Assembly: GCA_023380995.1 (NCBI GenBank)
Contig: JAMCTD010000012.1
Coordinates: 1 to 5,938 of the forward strand
DNA: 5,938 nt
Direction of reading: 5' to 3'
From: Patescibacteria group bacterium
GTDB taxonomy: Bacteria > Patescibacteria > Microgenomatia > Daviesbacterales > UBA10151
The translations under genes and the position numbers were made by a program. The notes under the pieces were generated by a model. That model had not been told where the DNA came from. It made no database searches and worked only from the letters and a program-made list of their open reading frames with translations. Shown here piece by piece: positions 4,421-5,938 of the stretch (position 1 is its first letter; each line of letters starts with the position of its first letter).

Positions 4421-5676
4421 TATATTGAATCTTGTTTCGCAACCGGTATGGTGAAAGAAAAAGTGGAACCTTGTCCGGCAACGCTTTTTACTGTCATCTG
4501 GCCGCCATGAAGTTCAATAATCTGTTTTCCTAAGTAGAGTCCTAAACCAATACCAATCCTGTTGTAGACTAATATATTACCAGAACGGTAAAATTTGGTA
4601 AAAATTTTAGGCAACTCTTCCTCAGTTATACCTATTCCGGTATCTTTAACTGCAACAACCACAAACTCCCCCTCCTGCCCAACAGTAACCGTTACCCCTC
4701 CTTTTTCTGTATATTTAAGCGCATTATCAATTAGATTTACTAAAACCGACTTAATTTTCTCTACATCAATATCAACCAGAGGCATAAACCCGCTTTGTTT
4801 GTCAAAATTTAAAGTCAGTCCTTTCGTACTAGCAATTGCCATAAATTTATCCACCACATCATGAACAACCACCTCTATTTGACTGGGTTGTTTTAATAAA
4901 TTTACTTCTTTGCCGACTTGCAAAATAGCGATCTGCAATAGTTGTTCTGTTAATTTTTCCAATTCCTGGTTATTGCCTTTAATCCGTTGAATGTAGGTTT
5001 TCTGATCATTATTTAAAGGACCGGCACCTCCTCTCATTAATACCTCAATGTATCCGTAAATAGCTGCCACCGGCGTACGGAGGTTGTGTGAAGCGATAGC
5101 GATAAAATCCTGCTTGGATTTCTCAACAGTTAAAACATTGTTCAAAGTACCGCTGGCTGCTTCGTATTTCCCCTGACTTGCCGCGTATCTTAAAACTAAA
5201 ATAGACAACAGCGGTAATCTAATATATGTTTCCAAAGCAGCATTATTCATAACCAGCAAGGTTGAATAACCTATCATCGACAGAACAAAACTAAATAATC
5301 CAACTCTAAAACCATAAGCCAGCGTGGAAGAAGAAATATGTATTAAGTAAACCAAATAAAAATCGTTCAGGGTCCATTTGGCAAAATAGGCAACAGCCGA
5401 AATCACAACGAAGGAATTCAAAACATAGAAGATTTCTACTATAATTTTAAATTGAGGCTTCTTTCTAAGAAGCAACAAAGAAATCTGATCTAATATCTCG
5501 GACATCAAAAGCCATACAGTTAAAAAGAATGCGCTTGGATTATGGCTTAAAAACAGAACAACTGATATACCAATTTTCACCAAAATCCTCATTAAATGAA
5601 CAATAATCCCTATCTTATTTTGGATTATTGTCGTAATAAAAGTAGGTTGGATTCCCTGATGTTTTTTCTCTTCCAT
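4420..5676 (-). CDS. Integral-membrane sensor histidine kinase (HisKA + HATPase)
   Basis: A 418-residue kinase, first gene of a three-gene operon. Residues about 20-165 form roughly five to six hydrophobic membrane segments with no large outside domain. A short linker, without an obvious HAMP or PAS domain, leads to the HisKA domain with H-box 'FIAIASHNLRTP' (phospho-acceptor H197). The ATPase part is complete: N-box 'LVNLIDNALKY' (N314, N318), G1 'DTGIG' (D345), F-box 'IFTKFYRSG', G2 'GIGLGLYLG', and the closing 'GGQMTVKSVAGQGSTFSFTI'. It should autophosphorylate and pass phosphate to a response regulator, but none is encoded in the window. The residue after the catalytic His is Asn rather than the common Glu, which may change activity; this variant occurs in other kinases. 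The stop overlaps the next start by one base. A large palindrome sits 16 bp before the ATG. The ribosome site is weak at best (AGTAGG, about 10 bases upstream). Confidence 0.92.
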   Translation of the reverse strand: MEEKKHQGIQPTFITTIIQNKIGIIVHLMRILVKIGISVVLFLSHNPSAFFLTVWLLMSEILDQISLLLLRKKPQFKIIVEIFYVLNSFVVISAVAYFAKWTLNDFYLVYLIHISSSTLAYGFRVGLFSFVLSMIGYSTLLVMNNAALETYIRLPLLSILVLRYAASQGKYEAASGTLNNVLTVEKSKQDFIAIASHNLRTPVAAIYGYIEVLMRGGAGPLNNDQKTYIQRIKGNNQELEKLTEQLLQIAILQVGKEVNLLKQPSQIEVVVHDVVDKFMAIASTKGLTLNFDKQSGFMPLVDIDVEKIKSVLVNLIDNALKYTEKGGVTVTVGQEGEFVVVAVKDTGIGITEEELPKIFTKFYRSGNILVYNRIGIGLGLYLGKQIIELHGGQMTVKSVAGQGSTFSFTIPVAKQDSI

Positions 5677-5692
5677 ATTAATATTACCTACT

Positions 5693-5725
5693 AGTCACAC
5701 CAATCTAACTTAGATTGGTGTGACT
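5693..5725. repeat. 33-bp palindrome before the histidine kinase gene
   Basis: Perfect 15-bp arms AGTCACACCAATCTA and TAGATTGGTGTGACT around the centre ACT (16-bp arms if the outer A and T of the centre are counted as a pair). It lies in the 86-bp gap between the upstream partial gene and the kinase start. In RNA it would form a long stable hairpin. There is no T-run after it in the kinase direction and only TTT in the other, so a standard terminator is unlikely. An operator for a dimeric regulator, or an RNA hairpin attenuating readthrough into the kinase operon, are the better readings. Confidence 0.7.
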
Positions 5726-5762
5726 TTCGGTAGATTTCAAGTACTCTCAATAAGTTCTAACA

Positions 5763-5938
5763 CTAAACACTACTATCTGTCCTCAATACTTTCCCCCGCA
5801 AATATCCTGTTAATACTCCCAAACCTAAACCTAACATTCCTGGTATGAATACTGCTACGCTGGTAACGGCATCCGGTTTGGCTCCTGCTGCAAAAAAGGC
5901 AGCAGCTCCAATAAAATATCCCGGAGCCATATCAAACC
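5763..5938 (-). CDS. C-terminal end of a membrane protein of unknown function
   Basis: The last 57 codons of a leftward gene entering from the right edge; the TAG stop is at 5765-5763. The visible part holds two hydrophobic segments, about GYFIGAAAFFAAGA and VAVFIPGMLGLGLGVLTGYL, joined by a short loop with Lys and Asp, and a basic then polar tail, RGKVLRTDSSV. The Gly- and Ala-rich helices suggest a small multi-spanning protein. An ATG at 5930-5928 could make this a complete two-helix protein, but the frame stays open to the window edge. No family is recognised. It runs in the same direction as the kinase operon, 86 bp upstream, and could be co-transcribed with it across the palindrome. Confidence 0.5.
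   Translation of the reverse strand, partial: FDMAPGYFIGAAAFFAAGAKPDAVTSVAVFIPGMLGLGLGVLTGYLRGKVLRTDSSV

Noticed and set aside
4595..4864. Rightward open frame opposite the kinase ATPase domain
   Set aside because: A Ser/Thr-rich shadow of a well-supported HATPase region.
5693..5725. Reading the palindrome as an ordinary intrinsic terminator
   Set aside because: No T-run follows in the direction of the neighbouring genes, and only TTT follows in the other direction.
5677..5762. Promoter for the kinase operon
   Set aside because: TAATAT next to the ATG and TTGAAA or TTGAGA further up are present, but no pair has acceptable spacing and box quality, so none is annotated.

Overview
The window is AT-rich and tightly packed, with overlapping genes, short divergent modules and small membrane-anchored envelope proteins. 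Several features suggest a Candidate Phyla Radiation (Patescibacteria) bacterium, perhaps of the Microgenomates type: most genes lack Shine-Dalgarno sites, there is a G5+3D cell-wall protein, a SurA-like membrane-anchored foldase, and small anchored proteins ending in an 'ILSTFKF' tail. The taxonomic call is an inference from gene style; no rRNA or other marker is present. The standard bacterial code reads every gene without internal stops.

Left part (1-2003), cell envelope. The N-terminus of a SurA/parvulin-like foldase runs leftward off the window from a good promoter that predicts a leaderless mRNA. Facing away from it are two consecutive small membrane-anchored proteins with similar N-termini; the second looks like a shortened relative of the first. 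They converge, with a 9-bp overlap, on a leftward G5+3D-domain protein, a probable secreted or anchored peptidoglycan-cleaving enzyme. Its promoter also lies so close to the ATG that a leaderless transcript is expected.

Middle (2052-3088), one apparently intact insertion sequence of about 1.04 kb. It has 16-bp terminal inverted repeats (14/16 matches) and a 297-codon DDE transposase with the Y-(2)-R-(3)-E-(6)-K signature of the IS4/IS5 superfamily. Its leader holds a 13-bp inverted repeat whose downstream arm covers the transposase start codon. The upstream arm lies inside the likely promoter, so only transcripts entering from outside could form the full hairpin. This resembles the protection against external transcription known from IS10 and IS50.

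Right part (3126-5676), a leftward three-gene sensory operon with overlapping ends: a multi-spanning membrane histidine kinase, then two single-span proteins with cytoplasmic GAF or GAF-like domains. No response regulator is in the window. The arrangement suggests a sensor whose GAF modules are separate membrane-bound subunits rather than fused to the kinase. A perfect 15-bp-arm palindrome sits 16 bp before the kinase start, and beyond it is the C-terminal end of another leftward membrane protein, cut by the window edge. The most interesting points are this split sensor operon with its palindrome, the anti-readthrough leader of the IS, and the repeated leaderless promoter layout.
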